A stretch of 64,000 nucleotides of DNA from Paenibacillus sp. PastM-3. Lineage in GTDB: Bacteria; Bacillota; Bacilli; Paenibacillales; Paenibacillaceae. The notes under the pieces are model-generated. The model ran no database searches, was not told the origin of the DNA, and saw only the letters and a list, made by a program, of their open reading frames with translations. The position numbers were made by a program, and so were the translations under genes. The DNA lies in assembly GCF_029893965.1 (NCBI RefSeq), contig NZ_JARXXP010000001.1, forward strand, positions 682,001-746,000, read 5' to 3'. Numbering within the stretch: position 1 is the first letter of the stretch; each line of letters starts with the position of its first letter. This document shows, in pieces, positions 8,389-16,420 of this stretch.

Positions 8389-8838
8389 CTAGGCCTGTTT
8401 CAGCTTGCCCATCAGTACCATCAGCTGACGAAGCTCCTGCTCATCGAGCCGGCTCATCCGCTCTGCAACCGCAAGCCGGTTATCCGGCAAATGCTTCAGC
8501 AGCAGCGCTTCTCCTTGCTCCGTGATCGTAATAACCGTTTTACGGCCGTCCTCAGCATGACCGGTACGGACGATATAGCTTTCCTTCTCTAAGGGTGCGA
8601 GCAGTAAGGTAATATTGGCTTTGGTTACGCCGATTTTCTCAGCCAATTCAGAAGGCAGCATACTGCCGCCATGCTTCGCAATTTCCACCAGTATCCGGAC
8701 TCTGGCTCCGTTCAGCCCATGAGTCTGCCAATATTTTTCCGATACAGCTACTACACTCGCCGTCGTTTCAACCAGTGCAAAAAAAGCCTCAGTCGTGAAC
8801 GGCTGCTCCAGCACCAGCTTGTGTAATTCATCCTTCAC
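8389..8838 (-). CDS. MarR-family transcriptional regulator
   Basis: A 149-residue winged-helix regulator. The recognition region LPSELAEKIGVTKANITLL is at about 61-79 and the wing follows around HAEDGRKTVI. It starts at a GTG (8838), because the nearby ATG triplets are out of frame. GGAG lies 10 nt upstream. It probably represses itself and the downstream NmrA-like gene through the two identical palindromes. The family is commonly responsive to quinones, phenolics or oxidants, but the inducer is not visible here. Confidence 0.9.
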   Translation of the reverse strand: MKDELHKLVLEQPFTTEAFFALVETTASVVAVSEKYWQTHGLNGARVRILVEIAKHGGSMLPSELAEKIGVTKANITLLLAPLEKESYIVRTGHAEDGRKTVITITEQGEALLLKHLPDNRLAVAERMSRLDEQELRQLMVLMGKLKQA

Positions 8839-8855
8839 CGAAATCCAGCTCCATT

Positions 8856-8873
8856 TAGTTAATAACTTAACTA
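8856..8873. promoter_or_regulatory. MarR operator copy 2, before marR
   Basis: The perfect palindrome TAGTTAA-TAAC-TTAACTA lies 18 bp upstream of the marR GTG start. It carries the same arms as 8316-8333, implying autoregulation. Confidence 0.85.
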
Positions 8874-8911
8874 CTTCAATATACGTTCAACTGCCTCCGT
8901 TGTCAAAAGAA

Positions 8912-9154
8912 TTAATCTATGAAGCTGCCGATGCCGAAGATGAGCTTAGATGCCTTCCGGCTTTTCCGGGTTCTTTTAAAGCCTGATCTCACATCAAAAA
9001 TATATACCGTTCTTCCCGCCCAGCATCTCAGGTATGCGGAATGCAGCTTTACCGGCCCGATGATTCCCCGCTCCTCAAATTCAGTACCGTCGGCAAGCTC
9101 CGTCTCTGTACGGATCAGCCAGCGGTTTCCGAGACCAAACTCAATGTACTTCAA
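8912..9154 (-). CDS. DUF3977-family small protein
   Basis: An 80-residue protein with the DUF3977 pattern (KYIEFGLGNRWLIRTETE, then FEERGIIGP and a basic FKRTRKSRKAFK-like tail). The start is a TTG at 9154 with AGGGAG 8 nt before it. The frame remains open further upstream, but that part is Cys/Arg-rich and unlike the family. The function is unknown. It sits downstream of the phosphoesterase gene on the same strand, 73 bp away. Confidence 0.75.
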   Translation of the reverse strand: MKYIEFGLGNRWLIRTETELADGTEFEERGIIGPVKLHSAYLRCWAGRTVYIFDVRSGFKRTRKSRKASKLIFGIGSFID

Positions 9155-9227
9155 TCTATCCGCTCCCTGAACATGATTAACCCCCCGCACTCCCGTAAGA
9201 TTGCAGGAGGTCTGTTTAAAACGAACC

Positions 9228-10418
9228 CTACACCAGCACTGTCTTAGCTGACAGCGACTCTTCCTGATAGCTCTTGCTGCCTTCAAGCAGCACCTCCAGC
9301 CTGATCAGCTCCGAGCGGCTGGCCAGACGGATTGGCGGTCCCCAGGTACCATATCCGGATGACACGATAACATGCAGCTTATCTTTGAGCAGATAGCCCC
9401 AATCCAGCTCAAACAGGCGTCTCGTAATCCAGTGGTTCGGCGCGATCTGGCCGCGGTGGGTATGACCGGATAACAGCACATCCACTCCCGCCTTCGCCGC
9501 AATGTCAAAACCGGTCGGCTGATGATCCATCATCAGGATCGGACGCGAATGATCAAGACCCTCAAGCAGTGCGGACACACTCATCCGGCCGCCTTGCATC
9601 GACTCTGCCGTTTTGTCTTTTCGTCCGGCAATATACACCCCTCCAGCTTCCACCACTTCATCCTGCAGCACCTTGATGCCGATGCCTGCCATCAATTCAG
9701 TGTACTGGGCTATAGAACCGCCGTAATACTCGTGATTTCCTAGAACGGCGTAAACACCATAACGTGCCTTAAGCTGCTTCATCTGCAGACTCATATTGTT
9801 TCGGATAAACGGCTCTATGCTGTCATCCAGCACATCACCCGCCAGCAGGATAATATCCGGCTTCATCCGGTTGATCTCAGCCACCATTTTGCGCAGATGG
9901 CGGTTGCCTACAATGTTACCGAGGTGCAGATCGGATGCCACAGCAACTGTGAGCGGTACACTGGTCCCGATGGATTTATCAATCCGGACCGGATGGGTCC
10001 GTACGACTGTACTCCAGGCATTGCGCGAGCCCCAAATCAGGAACACAGCCAGCAGCACCACCAGCGTTATCCCGGCATCGGCTGTAAATGCGTTACGGTC
10101 AAAGCCCATCAGACCCAGCACCCAGTAGAGCAGATCGGTCAGCGGCAGCGTAATAACAGCGAATTCCATGCAGGCCAGATAATAAGAGCCGATTACCTTG
10201 AACAACCTGGCGCCAGGCTTTACTGCCTTAGGCCAAGGAATCATTCCGATCATGTAAGCAAAGGCTATAAGCATAAATACCGTCCAGTACACACCTGCCA
10301 GGATACCCGGCAGCACATCCTTCAGCAAAACCCAGAGATGGTAGCCAATGTAGAAATTAACCAGTCCCAACACCAGCAGCATCACGGCACCAGACAGCAG
10401 CATACGCAGATTTTTCAT
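9228..10418 (-). CDS. Membrane-anchored metallophosphoesterase
   Basis: This 396-residue protein has four or so N-terminal hydrophobic helices (about 1-130), then a calcineurin-type phosphoesterase domain. Dinuclear metal ligands are visible in order: SDLHLG (D, H), LLAGDVLDD (D), LGNHEYYGG (N, H), MMDHQP (H) and LSGHTHRGQ (H, H). The layout is that of YkuE/YaeI-like enzymes acting at the membrane. AAAGGAG precedes the ATG. The substrate is unknown; members have been linked to lipid or phospho-diester hydrolysis. Confidence 0.88.
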   Translation of the reverse strand: MKNLRMLLSGAVMLLVLGLVNFYIGYHLWVLLKDVLPGILAGVYWTVFMLIAFAYMIGMIPWPKAVKPGARLFKVIGSYYLACMEFAVITLPLTDLLYWVLGLMGFDRNAFTADAGITLVVLLAVFLIWGSRNAWSTVVRTHPVRIDKSIGTSVPLTVAVASDLHLGNIVGNRHLRKMVAEINRMKPDIILLAGDVLDDSIEPFIRNNMSLQMKQLKARYGVYAVLGNHEYYGGSIAQYTELMAGIGIKVLQDEVVEAGGVYIAGRKDKTAESMQGGRMSVSALLEGLDHSRPILMMDHQPTGFDIAAKAGVDVLLSGHTHRGQIAPNHWITRRLFELDWGYLLKDKLHVIVSSGYGTWGPPIRLASRSELIRLEVLLEGSKSYQEESLSAKTVLV

Positions 10419-10532
10419 TATTTCACTCCTTTAGCGTACAGCTTTTCTATACGTTCTACCTCAAATCATAACACAGAATATTTGCCGGATAATAATTCTG
10501 CCCGCTGACTCTGATAAACCCCGGTCTGAGCA

Positions 10533-10557
10533 CAAAAAGAAGATGCCCTGCGGCATC
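10533..10557 (-). terminator. Terminator after the hemerythrin gene
   Basis: The minus strand reads GATGCC-GCAG-GGCATC followed by TTCTTTTT, 20 bp beyond the hemerythrin stop. Confidence 0.75.
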
Positions 10558-10576
10558 CTCATATTCCATTATGCAG

Positions 10577-10987
10577 TTATACCGCTTTGCCTTTGGCAGC
10601 AATACAATCGCCGATCAGCTGATCGCATTTGCTGATGTGATTAAGCAGCCAGTCTGTAAGCGTACGATTGAGCTTGATCGTTGAAAGGACCGACACGCCT
10701 TTGGTCTTCACCGTCTCCTCCAGCTCCAGAACAGTCTGCACAAACTCTGCATGTGTCTTCTGATGCTCGGCCAGCTCAGGGAAGTCAATGTCCACCATAA
10801 GCTGCTCTTCACTGCTGAAGTGCTCCAGCGTATACTCTTTAAGGAATCTCAGTGTCTCTTCGATTTGTTCTTTGCCCTTCTGATTGGTGCATGCCTCAAA
10901 AAATTCATTAAGCTTCACCAGCAGCTGTCTGTGCTGGCAATCGATTGTCTCCACACCGATGTCATACGATTCCTTCCAGTCGATCAT
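10577..10987 (-). CDS. Bacteriohemerythrin
   Basis: A 136-residue single-domain hemerythrin with all seven di-iron ligands in place: His19, His56, Glu60, His75, His79, His117 and Asp122. It binds O2 (or NO) reversibly in the cytoplasm and may serve as oxygen carrier, sensor or iron store. The typical N-terminal W-x(n)-Y-x-I-G-V-x-x-I-D-x-Q-H pattern is present. It stands alone with its own terminator. Iron-related genes (ferritin, heme efflux) lie within a few kilobases, but no shared control is visible. Confidence 0.93.
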   Translation of the reverse strand: MIDWKESYDIGVETIDCQHRQLLVKLNEFFEACTNQKGKEQIEETLRFLKEYTLEHFSSEEQLMVDIDFPELAEHQKTHAEFVQTVLELEETVKTKGVSVLSTIKLNRTLTDWLLNHISKCDQLIGDCIAAKGKAV

Positions 10988-11110
10988 AACTCACCTTGCC
11001 CTTTTCCAAATTTTCCAAGTAGTCAAATACACCCTTTATTTTCTACTTTTCCGGACAAAGGTTCTGTGAACAACATCACAACCTTCAGACAGGGATTTAC
11101 AATTTCATAC

Positions 11111-11135
11111 AAAAAACGCAAGAGCAGCGCTTGCG
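11111..11135 (-). terminator. Terminator of the PARG/Nudix operon
   Basis: The minus strand reads CGCAAG-CGCTGCT-CTTGCG-TTTTTT, about 105 bp past the PARG stop. Confidence 0.75.
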
Positions 11136-11241
11136 CTTGTTAGTCTATTGAAGTTTAGGCTCTTTTGATCAATACTCTGGTTAGTAGAGCTTTTGCATAT
11201 CTTATAATCTTCGGATAGCTGTACCAATACCTCCGTTCACC

Positions 11242-12105
11242 TTATAGCAGTTTAAGCCGGAAAGCGTTAAAAGATGCCTGTTCCGGTGACCGGTCAAGAA
11301 TAGCAAATACGATGTGTTTAAAAAGTGTCCGGTAGCCTTCCTCCACCAGCACCTGCCGGAAGTATCCTGCAACCTCAGCCGGGTCATTGCGGAACACCCC
11401 GCAGCCAAATGCCCCGAGCACAATCACTCGGTGACCCTGATCTGCTGCAACGGTTAAAATATAGCGTATCCGCTCCAGCATCACTTCGGCAATCAGCGGT
11501 ACTTCCTGCGGCTCCCGTTCCTTGACCACACCTGCGTTAACAGCAGGGGCAGTAATCATGGACACGGTATAAGGTTTATCCAACAGCAGATCACGGCTGT
11601 CGCGGAATACGGGAACACCCGGAGAATGAATCATATAGTGGGAATAAAGGCCGGATTTGCGGCTACGGTTGTAATCGTACATCTCCTTCATTTGAGAGAT
11701 CGCTGGATAAAGGGCGGATGCACGTGCAAGGCTCTCTTCCTGGGCTTGGCTGCCGCCAAGGAAGCCGCCGCCCGGATTTTTGGCAGAAGCAAAATTCAGG
11801 CATACGGTGTGTTCATGATCTTCCCGTTCCACCAGACGCTGCGCCGCTTCCAGTGTGGACTCAGCCGTTACTGAGATGTTTGGCTTATCCGCAGGGTGAT
11901 TGCGGAGCTGCTGTGCTGTGCGTTCATTCAGCATCTTGAGCTCCTCGGGTCTATATAACTGTGAACCGGAAATGGCCGCGCTGATAGCTTCGGCAATATC
12001 TGCTTGCTGTCCGGATCTGTTGATATAATGGCCTGCAGCAATAATATCTAAAGTTTCTTGAGCAACTAATGCCCGTTTATTTCTTCCATTATTGGAGTTA
12101 TTCAT
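11242..12105 (-). CDS. Bacterial-type poly(ADP-ribose) glycohydrolase (TIGR02452/DUF2263)
   Basis: A 287-residue protein of the TIGR02452 family, whose members include structurally defined bacterial PARGs. The catalytic signature GGG-x(6-8)-QEE is intact as PGGGFLGGSQAQEE near residues 112-125, with NFASAKNPGGG before it and the macro-domain loop LGAFGCGVFRN near 235. It should hydrolyse ADP-ribose polymers or terminal ADP-ribose. The ATG at 12105 is chosen over the adjacent GTG. It lies 19 bp downstream of a Nudix/NrtR-like gene, consistent with a shared ADP-ribose theme. Family assignment is firm; the physiological substrate is inferred. Confidence 0.88.
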   Translation of the reverse strand: MNNSNNGRNKRALVAQETLDIIAAGHYINRSGQQADIAEAISAAISGSQLYRPEELKMLNERTAQQLRNHPADKPNISVTAESTLEAAQRLVEREDHEHTVCLNFASAKNPGGGFLGGSQAQEESLARASALYPAISQMKEMYDYNRSRKSGLYSHYMIHSPGVPVFRDSRDLLLDKPYTVSMITAPAVNAGVVKEREPQEVPLIAEVMLERIRYILTVAADQGHRVIVLGAFGCGVFRNDPAEVAGYFRQVLVEEGYRTLFKHIVFAILDRSPEQASFNAFRLKLL

Positions 12106-12124
12106 CACTCTCAGCCCCGATCAG

Positions 12125-13024
12125 TTATTCTTTATTAACGTTATACCGGTACAGCCTGGAAGGGCGGTGACCGGCGTCTTTGGTATATTCATCCGTCTCC
12201 GTCACACTATCAGCGATCTTTCTGCGGAAGGCTGCGGCCAGCAGCTCTTTGCCAAGGATTATTTCGTAGACCCGCTGAAGCTCTGATAGAGTAAATAACG
12301 GCGGCATCAGATTAAAAATAATGTCCGTGTACTCGACCTTGCCGCGCAGCCGTTCGATTGCATACTGCACCATCAGCAGATGATCAAATGCGAGTCCTTC
12401 GCTCTCGATAATCCGGCTGTGTGCTTTACGGACATGCCCTTGGACAGTCTCGGTATGCCTGACTGTACCTGTAAGTGAGGTTTGCTCATTATGCAGCGTT
12501 ATCCGGATTATTTTCTCCAGCTCATAACCCTGTTCCAGCTCTGTTCGGTTTGTTTCAACTAATTGATGCGTTACCTCGAACCAGGCGGCATCAGCCGCAT
12601 CATCGCCTGCCTGCACATTCAGCGTTGTCCGGTCAACCAGTGCCATATAGGAGCAGCTGATTACACGCATGCGCGGATCACGCTCCACTTCACCCCAAGT
12701 GTACAGCTGCTCCATGTAGATGTTGTCGATATTGGTCTCTGTATATAGCTCTCTTCTGGCGGCGTCCTCAATACTCTCGTTAATGGAAACGAAGCCTCCC
12801 GGCAGTGCCCATTGTCCAAGGTAAGGGTGCTGGCCCCGCTTGATCAGCAGAAGCTGAAGTGACTTCTCGGACAGCTTCCGGTAGTTATTCTGCTCCTGTT
12901 CCATCACGGTAAAAATCAGCATATCCACGGTCACGGACGGGCGTTCATACACTCCCGCATCATAGTTCTGCAGAAACTGCTCTTCTGTCAGCCCCTGGGC
13001 ATCGGTTATGGGTTGCTTATTCAT
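12125..13024 (-). CDS. NrtR-like Nudix protein with C-terminal winged helix
   Basis: A protein of about 299 residues. The Nudix domain spans about 35-175, and a C-terminal region around 200-290 (TDIIFNLMPPLFTLSELQRVYEI...) matches the winged-helix part of NrtR-type regulators of NAD metabolism. The Nudix box is degenerate: the G-x5-E and RE positions are kept, but the following EE-x-G becomes TE-x-N. Catalysis may therefore be lost while ADP-ribose binding is kept. The ATG at 13024 follows AAGGAG. It is co-transcribed with the PARG gene, so it may be an ADP-ribose-responsive regulator of this operon. Confidence 0.85.
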   Translation of the reverse strand: MNKQPITDAQGLTEEQFLQNYDAGVYERPSVTVDMLIFTVMEQEQNNYRKLSEKSLQLLLIKRGQHPYLGQWALPGGFVSINESIEDAARRELYTETNIDNIYMEQLYTWGEVERDPRMRVISCSYMALVDRTTLNVQAGDDAADAAWFEVTHQLVETNRTELEQGYELEKIIRITLHNEQTSLTGTVRHTETVQGHVRKAHSRIIESEGLAFDHLLMVQYAIERLRGKVEYTDIIFNLMPPLFTLSELQRVYEIILGKELLAAAFRRKIADSVTETDEYTKDAGHRPSRLYRYNVNKE

Positions 13025-13056
13025 ATAACGCTCCTTCATCTATTTTAGACGTCACA

Positions 13057-13123
13057 AATAACTTATTGTTCAATTGTTATTAACATAATGATATTATATG
13101 CACAGGGGTTATGGTAATGTCAA
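13057..13123 (-). promoter_or_regulatory. Promoter of the Nudix/PARG operon with inverted repeat
   Basis: On the minus strand TTGACA (13118-13123) and TATAAT (13093-13098) are separated by 19 bp, preceded by an extended TG. Just downstream is AATAAC-N13-GTTATT (13057-13081), a possible operator between promoter and start codon. Confidence 0.5.
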
Positions 13124-13147
13124 GCTTCTATTGTTTATTTATGGAAA

Positions 13148-13174
13148 ACAAAAAAGCCTGATTGCTCAGGCTTT
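13148..13174 (-). terminator. Terminator after the CDF transporter gene
   Basis: The minus strand reads AAAGCCTG-AGCAAT-CAGGCTTT followed by a T-run, 22 bp past the stop codon. Confidence 0.85.
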
Positions 13175-13195
13175 CCGCTTAAACCGCACTTCCAT

Positions 13196-14059
13196 TTACA
13201 CCGGCTCGATATGCACCAGCACATCAGAAACCCGGTGCCGGCCTTTCAGCTGATCTTCGATCTCTTCCGTAATATCGTGGCTTTGTACGACATTGAGACT
13301 GGATTTGACTAGTACCGTTGTATCAACCAGCACGTTGTTGCCGTGCACTCTCGCTTTGATGTCTTTGATGGATTCCACACCGGCAATTTCTGCCACCGTC
13401 TGCTTCATCAGCTCGAGCTGCCCTGCATCGAAGCCGTCAGTCAGGTCATGGGTAGCTTTGCGGAAGATGTCCCAGGCCGTTTTGCAGATCAGCAGGCCGA
13501 CGATAACTGCCGTTACCGGATCGAGCCAGGGCAGGCCAAATTGCGATCCGATGATCCCGATAAAAGCCCCGATGCTGACAAGCGCATCCGAACGGTTATC
13601 CTGAGCCACTGCCTGCATGGCATTACTGTTAAGTCTGCGGGCCAGCTTGATGTTATACAGATATACAACCATCATGACCACGGCACATGCGGCTGCGGTC
13701 CAGGCGGCAATCAGATCAGGCGTCTCCAGCACCGGCTGGACGAACTTGTTCACGCCCTGGTACAGAACTTGAAACCCTACAGCAATCATGATGAAGGAAG
13801 CAATCAATGCGGCAACCGTCTCCGCTCTGAAATGCCCGTAGCTGTGATTGGAATCCGGGGGTCTTCTCGAAATTTTGAGACCGATCAGAATGGCAATGGA
13901 TGCAATAATATCGGTGCTGTTGTTAAGCCCGTCGGCAAGCAGCGCCTGTGAGCCCGAGAAGTTCCCGATCAGCAGTTTGACAGCAGATAACACTATGTAT
14001 GCCAGCAGACTGAGCCAGGCCCCTTTTTCACTTTGTTTGATATCGCTGTAGTTTTCCAA
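13196..14059 (-). CDS. Cation diffusion facilitator, Mn(II)-efflux type
   Basis: A CDF exporter of about 287 residues: six membrane helices (about 15-215) and a cytoplasmic ferredoxin-like domain (about 220-285). The metal sites read NNSTD in TM2 and DNRSD in TM5, i.e. NxxxD plus DxxxD. This combination is reported for manganese exporters such as MntE and MneP, rather than the HxxxD of zinc exporters. The start is a TTG at 14059 with GGAGG 10 nt upstream. The longer open frame to 14200 is Cys-rich and non-homologous. A perfect palindrome lies directly upstream of the ribosome site. Confidence 0.88.
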   Translation of the reverse strand: MENYSDIKQSEKGAWLSLLAYIVLSAVKLLIGNFSGSQALLADGLNNSTDIIASIAILIGLKISRRPPDSNHSYGHFRAETVAALIASFIMIAVGFQVLYQGVNKFVQPVLETPDLIAAWTAAACAVVMMVVYLYNIKLARRLNSNAMQAVAQDNRSDALVSIGAFIGIIGSQFGLPWLDPVTAVIVGLLICKTAWDIFRKATHDLTDGFDAGQLELMKQTVAEIAGVESIKDIKARVHGNNVLVDTTVLVKSSLNVVQSHDITEEIEDQLKGRHRVSDVLVHIEPV

Positions 14060-14076
14060 AACAAAAGAACCTCCAA

Positions 14077-14091
14077 AACAATAGTATTGTT
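14077..14091. promoter_or_regulatory. Palindromic operator candidate before the CDF gene
   Basis: The perfect 15-bp palindrome AACAATA-G-TATTGTT sits 3 bp upstream of the GGAGG of the CDF gene, a position suited to repressor control. It does not match the MntR, Zur or CzrA consensus known to me. Confidence 0.45.
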
Positions 14092-14308
14092 CCATACTAC
14101 ATGCTGGCATCCGGGTGGGTCTAGAGAAACAGTGTTGCCGGCCGGCGCAATAGTTAACCTCTCTAAATAGAGTTGGATACCCGGAAGTCTGTTGCTGCAT
14201 GCAACAACCTTTGCATTAGTTCAACTTTTAACGATCAGACTGGCTGCCGGATACACTTACTAAGGCTGTACTGTAACTTTTTCATCTTTGCTGCGTCAAT
14301 TACTTATG
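14092..14308. other. Spacer between CDF and ferritin genes
   Basis: No gene is supported. The open frame extending upstream of the CDF gene lacks family similarity. There is a short inverted repeat GTTGC-TGCAT-GCAAC near 14190-14204. Confidence 0.5.
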
Positions 14309-14347
14309 TAAAAAAACGGGACGTATTCTGTTAAAGAATACATCCCG
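14309..14347 (-). terminator. Terminator after ferritin
   Basis: The minus strand reads CGGGATGTATTC-loop-GAATACGTCCCG followed by TTTTTTT, a strong intrinsic terminator with one mismatch. Confidence 0.9.
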
Positions 14348-14385
14348 CATTTGGCTATAGTATGGCGAAGATCCGGTTCTGCAGC

Positions 14386-14889
14386 TTATTCCGCAGGCGG
14401 CGTGAAGGAACGGGCGGCAAATTCAGCATCCAGCATGTAGAAGGCGTTGCTGTCCGTCTCAATCCGTTTGAGCTTGGCGATAATATTGCTGAACAGCGCT
14501 TCTTCCTCCACCTGCTCATCAATGAACCATTTCAGGAAATAGATGGTTGCATGCTCGCGTGCATCCAACGCCAGGTCAGCCAGATGATAGAATTTCTTGG
14601 TATTCTGCTGCTCATGGGCAAAGGCATGCTCAAAAGCATCCAGCATGGAGGTGTAGTTGTTGTTAGGCTCCGGCATAGCTGCCAGTGTGGCGCGGTAATC
14701 ACGGTCATTGAGGAATTTGTAGATCTTCATGGCATGGAACCGTTCCTCCTCGGCCTGTACCAGGAAAAAATTGGCGAAGCCGTCCAGGCTCTCACCGGAA
14801 CAATATGCAGCCATTGCCAGATAGACATGAGCGGAATAAAACTCAAAATTCATCTGTTCATTAAGTGTCTTCATCAAATCTTCCTTCAT
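14386..14889 (-). CDS. ftnA: Ferritin, iron storage
   Basis: A 167-residue four-helix-bundle ferritin of the FtnA type. The ferroxidase ligands fall in EFYSAHVYLAMA (helix A), EEERFHAMK (helix B, E-x-x-H) and HEQQNTKKF (helix C). The ATG at 14889 is favoured by GAGGTGA 7 nt upstream, over a GTG two codons earlier. It oxidises and stores cytoplasmic iron in a 24-mer shell. It is monocistronic between its own terminator and a divergent lipoprotein gene. No PerR or Fur box is evident upstream. Confidence 0.93.
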   Translation of the reverse strand: MKEDLMKTLNEQMNFEFYSAHVYLAMAAYCSGESLDGFANFFLVQAEEERFHAMKIYKFLNDRDYRATLAAMPEPNNNYTSMLDAFEHAFAHEQQNTKKFYHLADLALDAREHATIYFLKWFIDEQVEEEALFSNIIAKLKRIETDSNAFYMLDAEFAARSFTPPAE

Positions 14890-15005
14890 GAACACGTCAC
14901 CTCATCCTTGTAAAATGAATTACTTGTTAAGCCTATGTACTGCTTATTCTTATACATCTTATCATCCCGGGATGTGAATCTGCAAACGAAAGGAAGGCCA
15001 CTTAT

Positions 15006-16343
15006 ATGATCAATTTCGGCCGAAACACCTGGATTATCACAGCTATAGCCTTGATGCTGCTAACCGGCTGCAGTTCAGAGAACAGCGCCGCGGACAGCCC
15101 TCCTCCGTCACCAGCTTCTGCCTCACCTGCAACTGCTGCTGGCAGCGGTTCAGCGCCTGCAAATTCCTCTACGCCGCAGCCAGCCGCTCCTGAATCCCCG
15201 GCAGCTCCAGCAGTTACACCGCCCGCAGGATCTGACAGCAGCAAGGACACCCTTGTAACAATGATTGCCGGGATGTCCCTGGAGCAAAAAATCGGACAGA
15301 TGCTGCTGGCCGGTATTGACGGTACCCAGCTGGACAGTGAAGCCAAGCGGATGATTGCGGAAGACGAGATCGGCGGGATCATCCTCTATAAAGACAATAT
15401 CAGCAGTCTTACAAGCATGATCTCCCTGATCAACGCACTGAAGCAGAGCAATAGCGCAAACAAAGTTCCGCTGTTTATGAGCGTCGATCAGGAAGGCGGC
15501 AAGGTGAGCCGGATGCCTGAAGAATATGCTGCTATTCCGGCAAACAGTAGGGTCGGAATCACAAACCAAAAGGAAAGTGCAGCGGTGATGGGCAGTCTGC
15601 TGGCCAGGGAAGTCCTGTCAGCCGGCTTTAATATGAATTTCGCCCCTGTGCTGGACATCAACAGCAATCCGGATAATCCGGTCATCGGTGAGCGTTCCTT
15701 CGGGAATAATGCTGAGCTTGTATCCCGTCTTGGTATAGCCGAGATGAAAGGTATTGCTTCAGAAGGCGCCATACCGGTGATCAAGCATTTTCCAGGTCAT
15801 GGTGATACCTCTGTGGACTCTCACCTTGAGCTGCCCGTCGTGAACAAAAGCGCCGCAGGGCTTGCGAAGCTGGAATGGCTGCCGTTTCAGGCCGCGGTCA
15901 AGGAAGGTGCGGATGCTGTAATGGTGGCCCATATTCTTTATCCGCAGCTTGATCCGGACAAGCCGGCCTCCCTCTCTGCTGAAATTATTAGCGGGCTGCT
16001 CCGGGAGCAGATGGGCTTCGGCGGGGTTGTCATTACGGACGATCTGACAATGGGAGCCATCACGGATCACTATACGCTGCCTGCGGCGGCAGTAGATACT
16101 GTCCTTGCCGGCAGTGACATCCTGCTGATTGCCCACGAATATTCTAATGAACGGAAGGTGCGGGCCGCGCTGCTGGAGAGTGTCCGCAGCGGCGTGATCC
16201 CGGAATCACGGATTGACGAAAGCGTGTACCGTATACTGGCACTCAAAGAAAAATATAAGCTTACCGATAAGCCGGTTGCCGTCCCCGATCTGACAGAACT
16301 GAACAGTGATATCAAGGCATGGCGCAAGACTCTGGTAAAGTAA
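15006..16343 (+). CDS. nagZ: GH3 beta-N-acetylhexosaminidase lipoprotein, NagZ-like
   Basis: A 445-residue secreted lipoprotein. The signal peptide ends in lipobox LLTGC (Cys near residue 22), followed by a Ser/Ala/Pro-rich linker to about residue 80 and a GH3 catalytic domain. The active-site loop KHFPGHGDTSVDSH carries the His/Asp dyad typical of NagZ enzymes, and VVITDDLTMGAI carries the nucleophile Asp. It removes GlcNAc from peptidoglycan fragments outside the cell. AAGGAAGG lies 8 nt before the ATG. The catalytic domain appears complete; the C-terminal domain found in longer homologues is absent. Confidence 0.92.
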   Translation: MINFGRNTWIITAIALMLLTGCSSENSAADSPPPSPASASPATAAGSGSAPANSSTPQPAAPESPAAPAVTPPAGSDSSKDTLVTMIAGMSLEQKIGQMLLAGIDGTQLDSEAKRMIAEDEIGGIILYKDNISSLTSMISLINALKQSNSANKVPLFMSVDQEGGKVSRMPEEYAAIPANSRVGITNQKESAAVMGSLLAREVLSAGFNMNFAPVLDINSNPDNPVIGERSFGNNAELVSRLGIAEMKGIASEGAIPVIKHFPGHGDTSVDSHLELPVVNKSAAGLAKLEWLPFQAAVKEGADAVMVAHILYPQLDPDKPASLSAEIISGLLREQMGFGGVVITDDLTMGAITDHYTLPAAAVDTVLAGSDILLIAHEYSNERKVRAALLESVRSGVIPESRIDESVYRILALKEKYKLTDKPVAVPDLTELNSDIKAWRKTLVK

Positions 16344-16372
16344 GTCCGTCAAAGGATAAACAGGGTAACAGC

Positions 16373-16409
16373 AAAGGGAGCTCCGGCATCAACAGCCGCA
16401 GCTCCCTTT
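16373..16409. terminator. Bidirectional terminator
   Basis: AAAGGGAGCT and AGCTCCCTTT arms (10 bp, plus an inner CCGG/CCG stem) lie between the convergent GH3 and membrane-fusion genes. A T-run follows on the plus strand. Confidence 0.8.
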
Positions 16410-16420
16410 TGTATTGGAAT

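Noticed and set aside
13848..14200. N-terminal extension of the CDF transporter to 14200
   Set aside because: The extra 47 residues are Cys-rich, unlike the family, and would run through the palindrome and ribosome site before the TTG at 14059.
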